Source of the DNA: Georgenia yuyongxinii
GTDB lineage: Bacteria > Actinomycetota > Actinomycetes > Actinomycetales > Actinomycetaceae
Direction of reading: 5' to 3'
DNA: 64,000 nt
Assembly (NCBI RefSeq): GCF_006352065.1
Contig: NZ_CP040915.1
Coordinates: forward strand, 4,092,001 to 4,156,000
The first letter of the stretch is position 1. Every line of letters begins with the position of its first letter. Below, one piece after another: positions 33,839-42,852 of this stretch. The position numbers were made by a program, and so were the translations under genes. Under the pieces are notes generated by a model. That model did no database searches. It was not told where the DNA came from and was given only the letters and a program-made list of their open reading frames with translations.

Positions 33839-34855
33839 TCAACGTCCGGCGCGAACTACCGTCCGGTAGGACCGCTCCTGGCCGGGTTCGAGCCAGATCA
33901 CTTCGCCGTCGTGCTCGGCCTGTTTGCGGCCGAAGTCTCGCGAGGTTGATGGTTCGACGCCCAGCACGTTGACACCGGGTGTCGCGTCGCGCCAGAGAAC
34001 TAGCTGGTCCCAGCTGGCGGTGTCCTGTTCGACGCGTACCCAGGCGCCGTGGGGTGAGCGGACCTCTACCGCCGCGACCGGTCCGGGGTGCGGGCGGCAG
34101 TGGAGCACCACTTCGGGTGCAGTGCCATCGGCGATATCGAGGGTCCACGGCAGGGGGACGGTAGTTGGACCGGAGCGGTCACGCTCGCCGACAGGGTCCG
34201 CGGTCGCGGTCACGACCGTCCCCGGCACCACCACGGGTGCTCCGAGGTTGACGTGGTGGCGGAACATGTGCCCGGCAGGCACCCACCCCGGGTTGCGGAC
34301 GGTGTCCTCGATACGAAGCATCGGTTCGGCTGTGCTGGCCACGAGTCGCCGGCGCAGCGCGAGCGTCGGTGTGCCGAGGGCGGCCTCGATCACGTCGCCG
34401 GTGACCTCGAGGGAGAGTACGCCGTCGTCGTCGACGAGCGACCATCGCACGTTCTCGGCGGGGATGTGGCCGACTCGCCCGTGCAGTGGGTGGTGTACTC
34501 CATCCACGGTGGACGGTGCACCGGTCGAGGCCAGCCCGCACGTGGTGAGCAGGCCACCGCCGAACGTGTGGACCCAGCCCGTGCTGCCGGACTTATAGCG
34601 GGCCGAGTTGATCGGGCCGCGCGCCGAGCGCCAGGCCAGGGGTAGCCCGGCGGCGTCCGCCCAGCCGATGTCCATGGCTCGGTCGAGGAGCAGATCGAAG
34701 GAGATGCCTGCAGGGTTGCGCACCGTCAGGATAGGGCTGCCGCGGCCTGGGCCCTCGTCGAGCACTGCCCGGGTGACCGACACGAGCTGGTCCGGTGCGC
34801 CGAGCAGGCGCCGTAGCGTCGGCTCGAGCATCACTGAGTCTGCACCGAAGCCCAT
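33839..34855 (-). CDS. DUF4432 aldose 1-epimerase-like protein
   Basis: 338 aa. The galactose-mutarotase-like superfamily is indicated by FDLLLDRAMDIGWADAAG, GWVHTFGGGLLTTCGL, HHPLHGRVGHIPAENVRW and PAGHMFRHHVNLGAPVV. DUF4432 proteins are found in sugar operons and probably equilibrate anomers of the imported sugar, though the reaction has not been shown for most. ATG 34855 overlaps the permease stop (ATGA). The gap to araB is 56 bp. Confidence 0.88.
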   Translation of the reverse strand: MGFGADSVMLEPTLRRLLGAPDQLVSVTRAVLDEGPGRGSPILTVRNPAGISFDLLLDRAMDIGWADAAGLPLAWRSARGPINSARYKSGSTGWVHTFGGGLLTTCGLASTGAPSTVDGVHHPLHGRVGHIPAENVRWSLVDDDGVLSLEVTGDVIEAALGTPTLALRRRLVASTAEPMLRIEDTVRNPGWVPAGHMFRHHVNLGAPVVVPGTVVTATADPVGERDRSGPTTVPLPWTLDIADGTAPEVVLHCRPHPGPVAAVEVRSPHGAWVRVEQDTASWDQLVLWRDATPGVNVLGVEPSTSRDFGRKQAEHDGEVIWLEPGQERSYRTVVRAGR

Positions 34856-35862
34856 CAGCCGGCCCCGCGCACCTCAACGGCCGACGACCGCCGGGCTCCG
34901 ACTGCGATGGCGGCGACGAGGACGGCTCCGGTGAGGACGTACTGCCAGTAGGACGCGACGCCCAGCAGGTTCAGTGCGTTGGCCAGCACTGCAAAGAGCA
35001 GCGCGCCGACCACCGTTCCGAACATTGTGCCCCGCCCGCCGCGCAGTGCCGTGCCGCCGACGACGACGGCTGCGATGACGTCCATCTCGAAGCCCATGGC
35101 CATGTTGCCCTCGGCTGAGGACAACCGGCCTGCCATGAAGATCCCCGCCAGGGCGAAGCACACGCCGGCTACGACGAAAACTAGAACCTTCGCGTGGTTG
35201 ACCGGTAGCCCGGCGAGCACGGCGGCCCGCTCGTTGCTACCGAATGCCCGCAAGGTGCGTCCGAAGTACGTTCGGCTGAGCAGCAGGTAGGACGCGACCG
35301 CCACCATGATGAATAGCAGAAACGAGATCGGCAGCCAGCCCACCGTGCCGGTGGTCGCCGCCCGGTAGTTGCTCGACGTGATCGGCACGACCTTTCCGGA
35401 GGTCCAGATAAACGCCAGACCGAGGAAGAGGTACAGGGTGCCGAGCGTCGCGATGAACGGCGCGATCCGCACGTAGGTCACCAGTAGCCCGTTGACCAGG
35501 CCGAGCACGACGCCGATACCGAGGGCGAGTGCCATCGCTGCCCCGATGGTGGTGTGGGGCAGCACGGTTGCCACGGCGATCGCACTGACCGCGATGACCC
35601 CACCGACCGACAGGTCCAGCAGCCCACCGGCGATGAGCAGCGTCATGCCGCATGCGGCCAAACCCACGAACGACGCCTGGAAGAGGACGTTCTCGATGTT
35701 GCCGGGGCCCCAGAAGGACGGCTTGGTCAGGCCGACGCCGATGGCCAGGACCACGAGAACGGCAAGGAGGTACTGCCGCGAGGCGAAGTGGAGGGCGCTC
35801 TGCAGCTGCCCCGGTCCGCGATCGACCCGGGCGGAACGGTTGATGGTGTCGGTGGTGGTCAC
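34855..35862 (-). CDS. Sugar ABC transporter permease (RbsC/AraH family), second
   Basis: 335 aa polytopic membrane protein, one half of the channel. Motifs: GMTLLIAGGLLDLSVGGVIAV, GLVNGLLVTYVRIAPFIATLG, RAFGSNERAAVLAGL and VVVGGTALRGGRGTMFGTVVG. The EAA-like loop is intact. GTG 35862 overlaps the stop of the first permease (GTGA). Two permease genes in a row imply a heterodimeric channel instead of the homodimer of the E. coli ribose system. Confidence 0.92.
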   Translation of the reverse strand: MTTTDTINRSARVDRGPGQLQSALHFASRQYLLAVLVVLAIGVGLTKPSFWGPGNIENVLFQASFVGLAACGMTLLIAGGLLDLSVGGVIAVSAIAVATVLPHTTIGAAMALALGIGVVLGLVNGLLVTYVRIAPFIATLGTLYLFLGLAFIWTSGKVVPITSSNYRAATTGTVGWLPISFLLFIMVAVASYLLLSRTYFGRTLRAFGSNERAAVLAGLPVNHAKVLVFVVAGVCFALAGIFMAGRLSSAEGNMAMGFEMDVIAAVVVGGTALRGGRGTMFGTVVGALLFAVLANALNLLGVASYWQYVLTGAVLVAAIAVGARRSSAVEVRGAG

Positions 35863-36899
35863 GAAAGCCTTCCCTCCAGCATTCGGCGGACCGCGGCACG
35901 CTGCGCACCGTCGACGCTCAGCGCGAAGATCAGCAGCAGCCCGAGCGCGACGTACTGGTAGAACGACGGGACGTTGAGCAGGTTGAGGCCAGAGTTGATC
36001 ATCGCCAGCAGCAGCGCGGCAACGAACGTCCCGACGATGTTGGCGCGCCCGCCGGCCATGGACGTGCCGCCCAGCACCACAATGGCGATGGCTTGCAGCT
36101 CGAGGCCGGCAGAGACCGAGCCGTTGACGACGCCGAGTTGGCTGGCCAGAAGAACCCCCCCGACGCCCGCGGACGCGCCGGCGACAAGATAGCTGAGCAG
36201 GAGCACGCGGTTGACGCTGATGCCCGTGTCCACGGCCGCTTCGGGACTGCCGCCGACGGCGACCACGTGCTTACCGAAGCGCATCCGCTCGAGCGTGAAC
36301 CACATGGCCCCGCCGGCGGCGACCGCGATGAGGAAGGGCACGGGGATGCCGAGCAGCGAAGATGTCGCCACGTCCTTGAACCCGGCCGAGGCGATCATGA
36401 TGGGGGCGCCTCCGGTGAAGAGCAGCACCGCCCCGCGGAAGACGCTCATGGTGGCAAGGGTGCCGATGAAGCCGGGCACCTTGGCCTGGGTGACGATCAG
36501 TCCGTTGACAAGGCCGAGCGCGGCGCCGACCGCGATACCTACGGCCGCTCCGACGAGCGGTCCCGAGGCGTTGACGGCGGCCGCCGCGACGCAGGCAGCC
36601 AGCGCCTGTGCCGATCCGACCGACAGGTCGATGCCGCGCACGGCGATGACTAGGGTCATCCCGTAGCCGACGATCGCGAGAATCGCGGCGTTGACGAGCA
36701 TGTTCGTCACGTTCGAGGCCGAGGCGAAGTTCGGGACGATTGCGAGGCCGGCAATGAGCACGAGCAGAAAGGGCACGAGCACACCGGAGTTCTGCAGCAG
36801 GCGCCGGCGCTGGTCGGCACGGCGCGCCCGCTCGGCCGAGCGGTCCCGTTCTGCGGCGACGAGCTCATCAGCCGCGCGAACAGTGGCGGTCTCAGGCAT
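35859..36899 (-). CDS. Sugar ABC transporter permease (RbsC/AraH family), first
   Basis: 346 aa. After a charged N-terminal tail (RAADELVAAERDRSAERARR) come about nine membrane segments. Motifs: GYGMTLVIAVRGIDLSVGSAQAL, GLVNGLIVTQAKVPGFIGTLA, GSPEAAVDTGISV and VVLGGTSMAGGRANIVGTFV. ATG 36899 lies inside the end of the ATPase gene (8-bp overlap), so translation is coupled. It pairs with the following permease. Confidence 0.92.
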   Translation of the reverse strand: MPETATVRAADELVAAERDRSAERARRADQRRRLLQNSGVLVPFLLVLIAGLAIVPNFASASNVTNMLVNAAILAIVGYGMTLVIAVRGIDLSVGSAQALAACVAAAAVNASGPLVGAAVGIAVGAALGLVNGLIVTQAKVPGFIGTLATMSVFRGAVLLFTGGAPIMIASAGFKDVATSSLLGIPVPFLIAVAAGGAMWFTLERMRFGKHVVAVGGSPEAAVDTGISVNRVLLLSYLVAGASAGVGGVLLASQLGVVNGSVSAGLELQAIAIVVLGGTSMAGGRANIVGTFVAALLLAMINSGLNLLNVPSFYQYVALGLLLIFALSVDGAQRAAVRRMLEGRLS

Positions 36900-38409
36900 G
36901 GTTGGTCTCCTGCGCGGTCTGGCCGACGGATGCGCCGACGATGTTCTCCTCGGTGACGTCCCTGCCGCGTAGCTCGGCGACATGGCGTCCGGCGAAGTAC
37001 ACGGCACAGCGGTCCGCAATCGCGGCGAGCTCCGGTGCATCGGAGCTTGACACCACCACGGCCACGCCGCTGTCGGCGAGCTGTTGGATGAGCTGGTAGA
37101 TGTCGACCTTCGCCCCGACGTCTACGCCTCGGGTGGGTTCGTTCAACAGCAGCACTGAGCAGCCCGAGAGCAGGGCACGACTCAGAAGCACCTTCTGCTG
37201 GTTCCCCCCCGAGAGGTTGCCGACGAGCTGACGGCCGTGCGGCACCCTGATGCGCATCTGGTCCCGCAGTTTGAGGAACTCGGCTGACTCGTCGCGTGGT
37301 ACCGGCAGCAGCCGGTTACGCCAGGGCAGGGCCCGGCGGTCACGGGACACCATGGCGTTCTCGGTCACGTCGAGGTGCGGCAGGATGCCCTCGCCCTTAC
37401 GGTCCTCGGAGAGCATGAAGATTCCGTTGGCCACTGCCTCGCGACTGCTGCGCAGGCGGACCTGGCGACTGTCGACCCTGACGGTCCCACGCTGCGCGAC
37501 GAGGTCACCGAAGAGTGCCCGGGTGAGTTCGGTGCGGCCGGAGCCGACCAGCCCGGCCAGGCCGAGGATCTCACCACGGCGGACTTCGAGGTCGAACGGC
37601 TCGGCGACGCCTGGAACCACCAGGTCGCGGACCTCGAGCCGGACGTCGACGGCACTCTCGTGGACGGCGGCGTGCTCGTAGGTCTGTGGCTTACGGCCGA
37701 GCATGTGCTCGACAAGGCGGGGCTCGTCGAGCTCGGCGGTGGGCTGGTGTGCGACGAGCTCACCGTCACGCAGCACGGCTACGTCGTCGCAGATGGTGAA
37801 GATCTCGTCGAGGTGGTGGGAGACGTAGACGATGGCCTTTCCCCGCTCGGCCAAGCGGCGAACGATGGTGTGAAGCTGGCTGATCTCTGCGGCGTTGAGG
37901 GCAGCTGTGGGTTCATCCATGATAAGGACGTCGAACTCACGTGAGAGTGCACGGGCGATCTCGACCATCTGCCGGTCACCCACGGTGAGCGAGCTCAGCG
38001 GGCGGTCCGGATCGAGCTCCATGCCGAGCTGCTCGAGCACCTCGACGGACCGCGCACGGGTACGTCCCCGGTGCACCACTCCGCCAGATGTGAGCTCGTG
38101 CCCGAGGAAGATGTTGTCGGCCACCGAGAGCTGCGGGACCTGCCGGAACTCCTGGCTGACCACGCTTATGCCGGCGGCCTGGGAGTCAGCCGAGCTCCGG
38201 AATCGCTGCTCGGCCCCCTTCACGATCACCGCGCCTCGCACGGGCTGCTCGATGCCACCGAGGATGCGGATGAGCGTGCTCTTGCCGGCCCCGTTCTCAC
38301 CTACAAGTCCGAGGACCTGTCCTGCTCGGATCTGCAGGGACACACCCTTGAGCGCCCGGACCCCTGGGTACTCCTGAACGACGTCGTTGACCTGCAGCAC
38401 TGTCGTCAT
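36892..38409 (-). CDS. Sugar ABC transporter ATP-binding protein (RbsA/AraG family)
   Basis: 505 aa with two ABC domains. The first has GLVGENGAGKSTLIRIL, SLTVGDRQMVEIARAL and VLIMDEPTAAL. The second lacks a normal Walker A (GLAGLVGSGRTELTRALFG), as in all RbsA-type proteins, but keeps NLSGGNQQKVLLSRALL and LLLNEPTRGVDVG. It powers pentose import through the two permeases. ATG 38409. A hairpin separates it from the binding-protein gene. Confidence 0.94.
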   Translation of the reverse strand: MTTVLQVNDVVQEYPGVRALKGVSLQIRAGQVLGLVGENGAGKSTLIRILGGIEQPVRGAVIVKGAEQRFRSSADSQAAGISVVSQEFRQVPQLSVADNIFLGHELTSGGVVHRGRTRARSVEVLEQLGMELDPDRPLSSLTVGDRQMVEIARALSREFDVLIMDEPTAALNAAEISQLHTIVRRLAERGKAIVYVSHHLDEIFTICDDVAVLRDGELVAHQPTAELDEPRLVEHMLGRKPQTYEHAAVHESAVDVRLEVRDLVVPGVAEPFDLEVRRGEILGLAGLVGSGRTELTRALFGDLVAQRGTVRVDSRQVRLRSSREAVANGIFMLSEDRKGEGILPHLDVTENAMVSRDRRALPWRNRLLPVPRDESAEFLKLRDQMRIRVPHGRQLVGNLSGGNQQKVLLSRALLSGCSVLLLNEPTRGVDVGAKVDIYQLIQQLADSGVAVVVSSSDAPELAAIADRCAVYFAGRHVAELRGRDVTEENIVGASVGQTAQETNHA

Positions 38410-38432
38410 CGCTTCTCTCCATCGGCGCGATG

Positions 38433-38460
38433 GGTGGGGGTGGCCGGAGCCACCCCCACC
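38433..38460 (-). terminator. Attenuating hairpin between binding-protein and ATPase genes
   Basis: A perfect inverted repeat with 12-bp arms (GGTGGGGGTGGC) and CGGA or TCCG loop starts 11 bp after the binding-protein stop. In this position it would protect or partially terminate the transcript so that the binding protein is made in excess over the membrane components. Confidence 0.65.
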
Positions 38461-38471
38461 ACGTGGTCGGC

Positions 38472-39515
38472 TCAGTCCTGCGCGGCGCGGGACGCGCGGA
38501 AGTCGGCCATGTTGTCGGCGGTCACGATCTCCACGGGGAAGAAGATCGTCTTGTTCTCGGCGTCGTCGTAGCTCGCGTCGTTCCCCTCGAGCAGGGCGAG
38601 GACGGTCTCAACGGCCTTGACGCCCTGTCCGTACGGGTCCTGGGCAACGGTCGCACTCATCAGACCCTGTTCAATCAGGTCGAGGGCGCCGTCGGAGCCG
38701 TCGAACCCGATGAGGATGAAGCCGTCGGCCACGGACTTGCCTGCCGTCTCCATGGCACGCTGGGCGCCGATGGCCGAGTCGTCGTTGGCCGCGTAGATGA
38801 CCTCTAGGTCAGGGTTGGCCGACAGCATGTCCTGCGCGGCGGCAAAGCCACCGTCGACGGTGTCGTTGCCGTCGAGGCTGGAGACGATCTCAAAGTTCTC
38901 GTGGTCGTCCACGGCCGCGACGAACTCGGCCACACGCTCCTCACCCACCACCGAGCCGGCGTGCAGCTCGATGACGCCGACCTTGTGGGGTCCGGGGACA
39001 TCGCCGAGCTGCTCGATGACGTACTCGGCAGCCAAGGCTCCGCCGTTGGCGTTGTTGGACTGGATGTAGGCGTCATAGTCGCCGGCGGTGCCGATGTCGG
39101 CGATGACGACTGGGATCTTCGCGGCGTGGGCAGCGTCGATCGTCGCGGGTAGCGCGGTCGGCTGTACCGGGGTGACGATCAGACCCGAGATATCCTGGTT
39201 GATCAGGTCGAGCGAGCCGGAGACCTGCTGGTTCTGGTCGGACTTCTGGTCGACCACCACGACATTGACCCCGGCCTCTTCTCCACCGGCCTTGACGCCC
39301 GCGGAGTAGGACTGCCAGTAGGGGTTCTGCAGGTCGTAGACCGAGTAGCCGATGGTCAGCGGGTCCTTGGCCTCGAACTCCACGGAAGCGCTGGCGCCGG
39401 TGGCGTTGTCGCCACCATCAGCACTGTCGGCGGGCTCGTCGGCACCGCTGGCGCAGGCGGCCAGCATGAGGCTGGCGACGGCTGAGAGTGCAACGACTCT
39501 GGGGAGGTTGCGCAT
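38472..39515 (-). CDS. Sugar-binding lipoprotein of the pentose ABC transporter
   Basis: 347 aa. A lipoprotein signal peptide with lipobox LAACASG (Cys at about 21) is followed by a Gly/Ser/Asp linker and a type I periplasmic-binding domain: LTIGYSVYDLQNPYWQSYSAG, GLIVTPVQPTALPATIDAA, VVIADIGTAGDYDAYIQSNN and ILIGFDGSDGALDLIEQG. It captures the sugar outside the membrane. ATG 39515 follows AAAGGAGAC. The family cannot tell ribose, xylose or arabinose apart; neighbouring enzymes favour an L-pentose. Confidence 0.93.
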   Translation of the reverse strand: MRNLPRVVALSAVASLMLAACASGADEPADSADGGDNATGASASVEFEAKDPLTIGYSVYDLQNPYWQSYSAGVKAGGEEAGVNVVVVDQKSDQNQQVSGSLDLINQDISGLIVTPVQPTALPATIDAAHAAKIPVVIADIGTAGDYDAYIQSNNANGGALAAEYVIEQLGDVPGPHKVGVIELHAGSVVGEERVAEFVAAVDDHENFEIVSSLDGNDTVDGGFAAAQDMLSANPDLEVIYAANDDSAIGAQRAMETAGKSVADGFILIGFDGSDGALDLIEQGLMSATVAQDPYGQGVKAVETVLALLEGNDASYDDAENKTIFFPVEIVTADNMADFRASRAAQD

Positions 39516-39593
39516 GGTGTCTCCTTTGACGTGATGGGTTGATTGTCTGGGTCGTGCTTGTGGCGATTTGGTGTGCTGGGTCGTCCGCTGGGG

Positions 39594-40343
39594 TCAGCGG
39601 ATGTTCGTCGTCAGGCGCCCGGTGTTGGCGGCGGGGGCGACGAAGGCGTTGTCGTGCAGGCCGGCCCAAGCGGGCAGGGGCGTGGGCGTGTCGGCGGCGT
39701 GCTCGGTCGGCTCGTGGCTGTAGGTCGAGACTTCACGGACGACCAGCGGCGTCGGAGAGTCGGCCGGGCAGCGGAACGCGTGCAGATGCTTCCGGTGCAT
39801 TACGAACTTGGGGTCACCGCTCTTGAGCCGAACGTGGCTGGTGAGCCGGGCATAGGTCTGCTCGCGGCCGGCGGGAAGGTCGACCCCGTCGGGCCACGGC
39901 GAGCCGGCGGGCATCGGGTTGAAGCTGAGGACCTCCTCGTCACCCACCTGGACGGGCGTGGGAGCGTAGAAGACCTCCATCTCGCCCATCACTACCTCGT
40001 AGCTCTCGGTCTTGCGCTGGTGGAAGTGGGGCGGGCAGAACTTGCCCGGGTGGACGATCATCAGCTTGTCGCACAGGCCGCTGTACTCCGACCCGTGGGA
40101 GGCGGATGCGGGCAGGCCATCGACAGCCGCCTCGTTGAGCGACTCAAATATCACCATGAGCTCGTGAGCCTCACGCGACCAGAGGCCGTTCTCGAAGGCT
40201 GCGTACTGGTCGTCACCGAAGACGATGCCAGCGCTGTCGTTGACCATGTCGCCCGAGATCGGGTAGCGAAGCGCCCGCGCGAGCGATGCTGCCTCGTTCA
40301 GCCACTCGTCATACTCACGCCGGGTCACGTATGTCCTGGGCAC
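39594..40343 (-). CDS. Cupin sugar isomerase, probable L-ribose isomerase
   Basis: 249 aa cupin-fold isomerase of the lyxose/L-ribose isomerase group. The metal-binding cupin motif is HPGKFCPPHFHQRKTESYEV with a further His in HRKHLHAFRCPAD. The length equals that remembered for characterised L-ribose isomerases of Acinetobacter and Cellulomonas, and differs from the shorter D-lyxose isomerases. It would convert L-ribose to L-ribulose, the substrate of the ribulokinase in the same operon. GTG 40343 follows GGAGG. First gene after the operator. D-lyxose or D-mannose isomerisation is the alternative. Confidence 0.8.
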   Translation of the reverse strand: MPRTYVTRREYDEWLNEAASLARALRYPISGDMVNDSAGIVFGDDQYAAFENGLWSREAHELMVIFESLNEAAVDGLPASASHGSEYSGLCDKLMIVHPGKFCPPHFHQRKTESYEVVMGEMEVFYAPTPVQVGDEEVLSFNPMPAGSPWPDGVDLPAGREQTYARLTSHVRLKSGDPKFVMHRKHLHAFRCPADSPTPLVVREVSTYSHEPTEHAADTPTPLPAWAGLHDNAFVAPAANTGRLTTNIR

Positions 40344-40410
40344 TGCACCCCTCCGTTGGATCGCAAGTCCGCCTCGGCCGTAACTGCCGGGCGCTGAGCA
40401 GGAGCCGGAG

Positions 40411-40448
40411 ACTCTTGAACCGGTTCACTCCTGAACCGGTTCAAGAGT
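40411..40448. promoter_or_regulatory. LacI-type operator, perfect 17+4+17 palindrome
   Basis: ACTCTTGAACCGGTTCA, spacer CTCC, then the exact reverse complement. Each arm itself contains the 12-bp palindrome TGAACCGGTTCA (40416-40427 and 40432-40443), a classic LacI half-site pair with a central CG. It lies 68 bp upstream of the isomerase start and 43 bp beyond the end of the regulator gene, so it should control the catabolic operon. Confidence 0.9.
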
Positions 40449-40490
40449 GCCGGTGATTGAGGGATGGTGTCAAACGGCGTCATCGAATCG

Positions 40491-41534
40491 TTACGGACGG
40501 CCCGCTGATGACTCCCGCACGACTAGCCGAGGTTCGAAGTCGACGTGGGCGCCCGGAGCGCGCGCACCTACGAGAAGATTCGCGGCCGCAGTACCAATCG
40601 CGAAGGACGGCTGATGCACGGTCGTCAGCGGCGGGTTCAGGGCCGGCGCGAAATCGGCGTCGTCGTAGCCCACCAGTGCGACATCTCCGGGGACGTCGAG
40701 GTGTCGCTCCTTCAGGGCCAGCAACGCTCCGAGCGCGAGCATGTCGTTGACGCACATCACCGCACTGATCTCGCGATCCTCAAGCAGCGGGCGGACCGCC
40801 GCCGAGCCCTCCGCCACGGTCAGGTCCTCCACCACGACCTCGGTCATCACCTCAGCCGGGTCCAGGCCGCGCTCACGAATGGCCGCCATGGCACCCTCAC
40901 GCCGCTCGGCACACCACGAGACTCGGGATGGGCCGTTCACCATGGCGATATGCCGGTGCCCGAGGTCGAGAAGATGACTCACCGCCAACCGTGCGCCCTC
41001 GACGTTGTCCAGGCTCACCCAGGCCCCCAGCGAGCCCGGCTGCTGCCGCTCAAGCGCCACCACACCGAACGGACGGGCCTCGAACGAACGCCAATCTGCG
41101 GGCCTGTCTACGATCGGCGCAATGATCAGCCCATCCACGCCTTGCCGTTCGAGCGCCCGCAGCAGGCTCCGCTGACGATCAGGGTCCTGGTGCGTCGAGC
41201 CGACCACAAGCGTGAGCTTGTGCTCGTCAGCCACCGTCTCGACACCGCGCAGCACGGACGCCCAGTACGGATTGCCCACATCCGGCACGACGACACCGAT
41301 CAACTTGGAGCGTCGGCTCCGTAATTGACCCGCCGCCCCCGAACCGACGAACCCGAGGGCCCGCATCGCCTCCTCGACCCGTTGCCGGGTGCTCTCCCCG
41401 ACGATCGCGGGGTTGTTCAGCACGTTGGACACAGTGCCGAGAGAGACACCGGCGGCCGCAGCAACATCGCGTACACCGACAGTGCGCGAGCGCTCATCCG
41501 CGTCTTCCGGTGATGCCCCCACGAGCAGCGGCAC
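40491..41534 (-). CDS. LacI-family transcriptional regulator of the pentose operon
   Basis: 347 aa. The N-terminal helix-turn-helix is GVRDVAAAAGVSLGTVSNVLNN followed by the hinge region SGAAGQLRSRRSKLIG. The ligand-binding domain has VVVPDVGNPYWASVLRGVE, GLIIAPIVDRPADW, HRHIAMVNGPSRVSW and ALVGYDDADFAPALNPPLTTV. The start is uncertain: GTG 41534 is the longest, and a GTG four codons later is as likely. It precedes the operon in the same orientation, with its presumed operator immediately downstream. Confidence 0.92.
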   Translation of the reverse strand: MPLLVGASPEDADERSRTVGVRDVAAAAGVSLGTVSNVLNNPAIVGESTRQRVEEAMRALGFVGSGAAGQLRSRRSKLIGVVVPDVGNPYWASVLRGVETVADEHKLTLVVGSTHQDPDRQRSLLRALERQGVDGLIIAPIVDRPADWRSFEARPFGVVALERQQPGSLGAWVSLDNVEGARLAVSHLLDLGHRHIAMVNGPSRVSWCAERREGAMAAIRERGLDPAEVMTEVVVEDLTVAEGSAAVRPLLEDREISAVMCVNDMLALGALLALKERHLDVPGDVALVGYDDADFAPALNPPLTTVHQPSFAIGTAAANLLVGARAPGAHVDFEPRLVVRESSAGRP

Positions 41535-42852
41535 CGCCCTTCGACGTCGTAGTGGATGCGGGTCTCAACGGTCTTCGTGACTGCGGGACTAGGTCGGGAT
41601 ATTACCTCGGCGCACCTGCACGAAATGTCCACAGCGAGACGGCGCCCGTCCCCCCGCACGTCGGCGCGGGCGACAAGCCATCGCGATGGCGGTCCAACGT
41701 CCCGTGCGTGCCTTCGCTCGACCCGCCTGACCTGATGAACCTCACGGCCTTGCCCGGCACGCTTGCGCGGAGCATGCCTGGGTGCCTAAGCCGAATGCTG
41801 TACACGACGAGGATCGCTATTCCGACGAAGGGAGAACTGCCGAAGCGGCCAACGTCCAGAGCTGGTCGCGGGATTGTCCTTGAGCCCGTTGAGAAAGTCG
41901 CGGCTGCATCAGGTTCTGGCTGATTCAGGGGCGCGCGCCAAATGGCAGGTCGTCACATTTTGCGGTCCGTCATCACATCACCCCGCTATCTCCAGAAGCC
42001 TCGTTCAACCCCGAGCCCGGCCGCTACGTGCGACGCCCACAACGTGAGTCACCGCGCCACTGTCGCTAATCCGAAGCGCCTAACTCTGTCAACGTCTCGC
42101 ACTTCCTTGCAGGATCATCGGCGCGATTGCAGGTCTACAGACTCGGCACACCTTGCCGAGTGTTTTCCGTTCATTCAAAACACGCCGTTCGTGGCGGGGC
42201 GATTCTCCAACGCTGGCGCCTTGTCGTTGCTGCAAGAGCAGTCCGGCGTGGAGCGCCATGATCCCGGCGGCGGCGAGCCCGGCCCAACCGACGGCGGCAT
42301 CCGTGCTGAGCACGTTTCGTCGCGACTGACGCATCGGGCCTGCCGGCAACGCAACGTGGTCGAGCGCGACTCAGATCTCTCGCGAATTGGTCCGCACCCT
42401 CGACCGCACTGTGGGCACCCCTCGCCAATGGCGTTGCCGCACCCGACCACCGCACGCACGGCGCTGAACCCGTACGGACAGGGGCACGCGGCTCGAGCCA
42501 CACCCGTAGCAGCCGAGGACCGCAGAGGACCGCAGAGGACTACGGTCGCGTGGATTTCGACAACCAGGCGGCGGCCTCGACGGTCCGGGCTATCCGCGGC
42601 CGAGACTGTGAAAAGAGTGCAGCTGGTCTCAGGGTTCCATGTAGACCAGTACAGCTACCCAGTAGTAGGCGAGCACGTTAGGGCATCCGAGCGCCGCGCC
42701 GGGCAGCGGCCACAAAGGCCCCGACGGCTTGGGCCTGCCCTGCGGTACCGAACGCCTGTCGTGGCGGCCACGCTGCGGCCCTCCTCCCGGCGCCTCGATA
42801 GCATCCAGCCTCGCTGGACCTGGTCTGCAGTTTCAGGCAATCGTCGGCATTC
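41535..42852. other. 1.3-kb stretch without a credible gene
   Basis: No frame on either strand gives a recognisable protein. The longest open frame (41942-42883, plus) has a composition like translated noncoding DNA. It runs into the dnaB 3' end. A short minus frame at 42089-42349 has one hydrophobic segment but no family and no good ribosome binding site. Base composition is visibly less GC-biased at third positions than the surroundings. No tRNA, transposase remnant or riboswitch was seen. A small direct repeat of GAGGACCGCA occurs near 42520-42540. Confidence 0.6.

Noticed and set aside
42000-42025. tRNA T-arm-like GTTCAACCCC sequence
   Set aside because: Stem does not pair in register and no acceptor, D or anticodon arm is present.
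42089-42349. Minus-strand frame with a hydrophobic segment and an RR pair resembling a Tat signal
   Set aside because: No proper Tat motif, no conserved domain and no good start signal; too weak to annotate.
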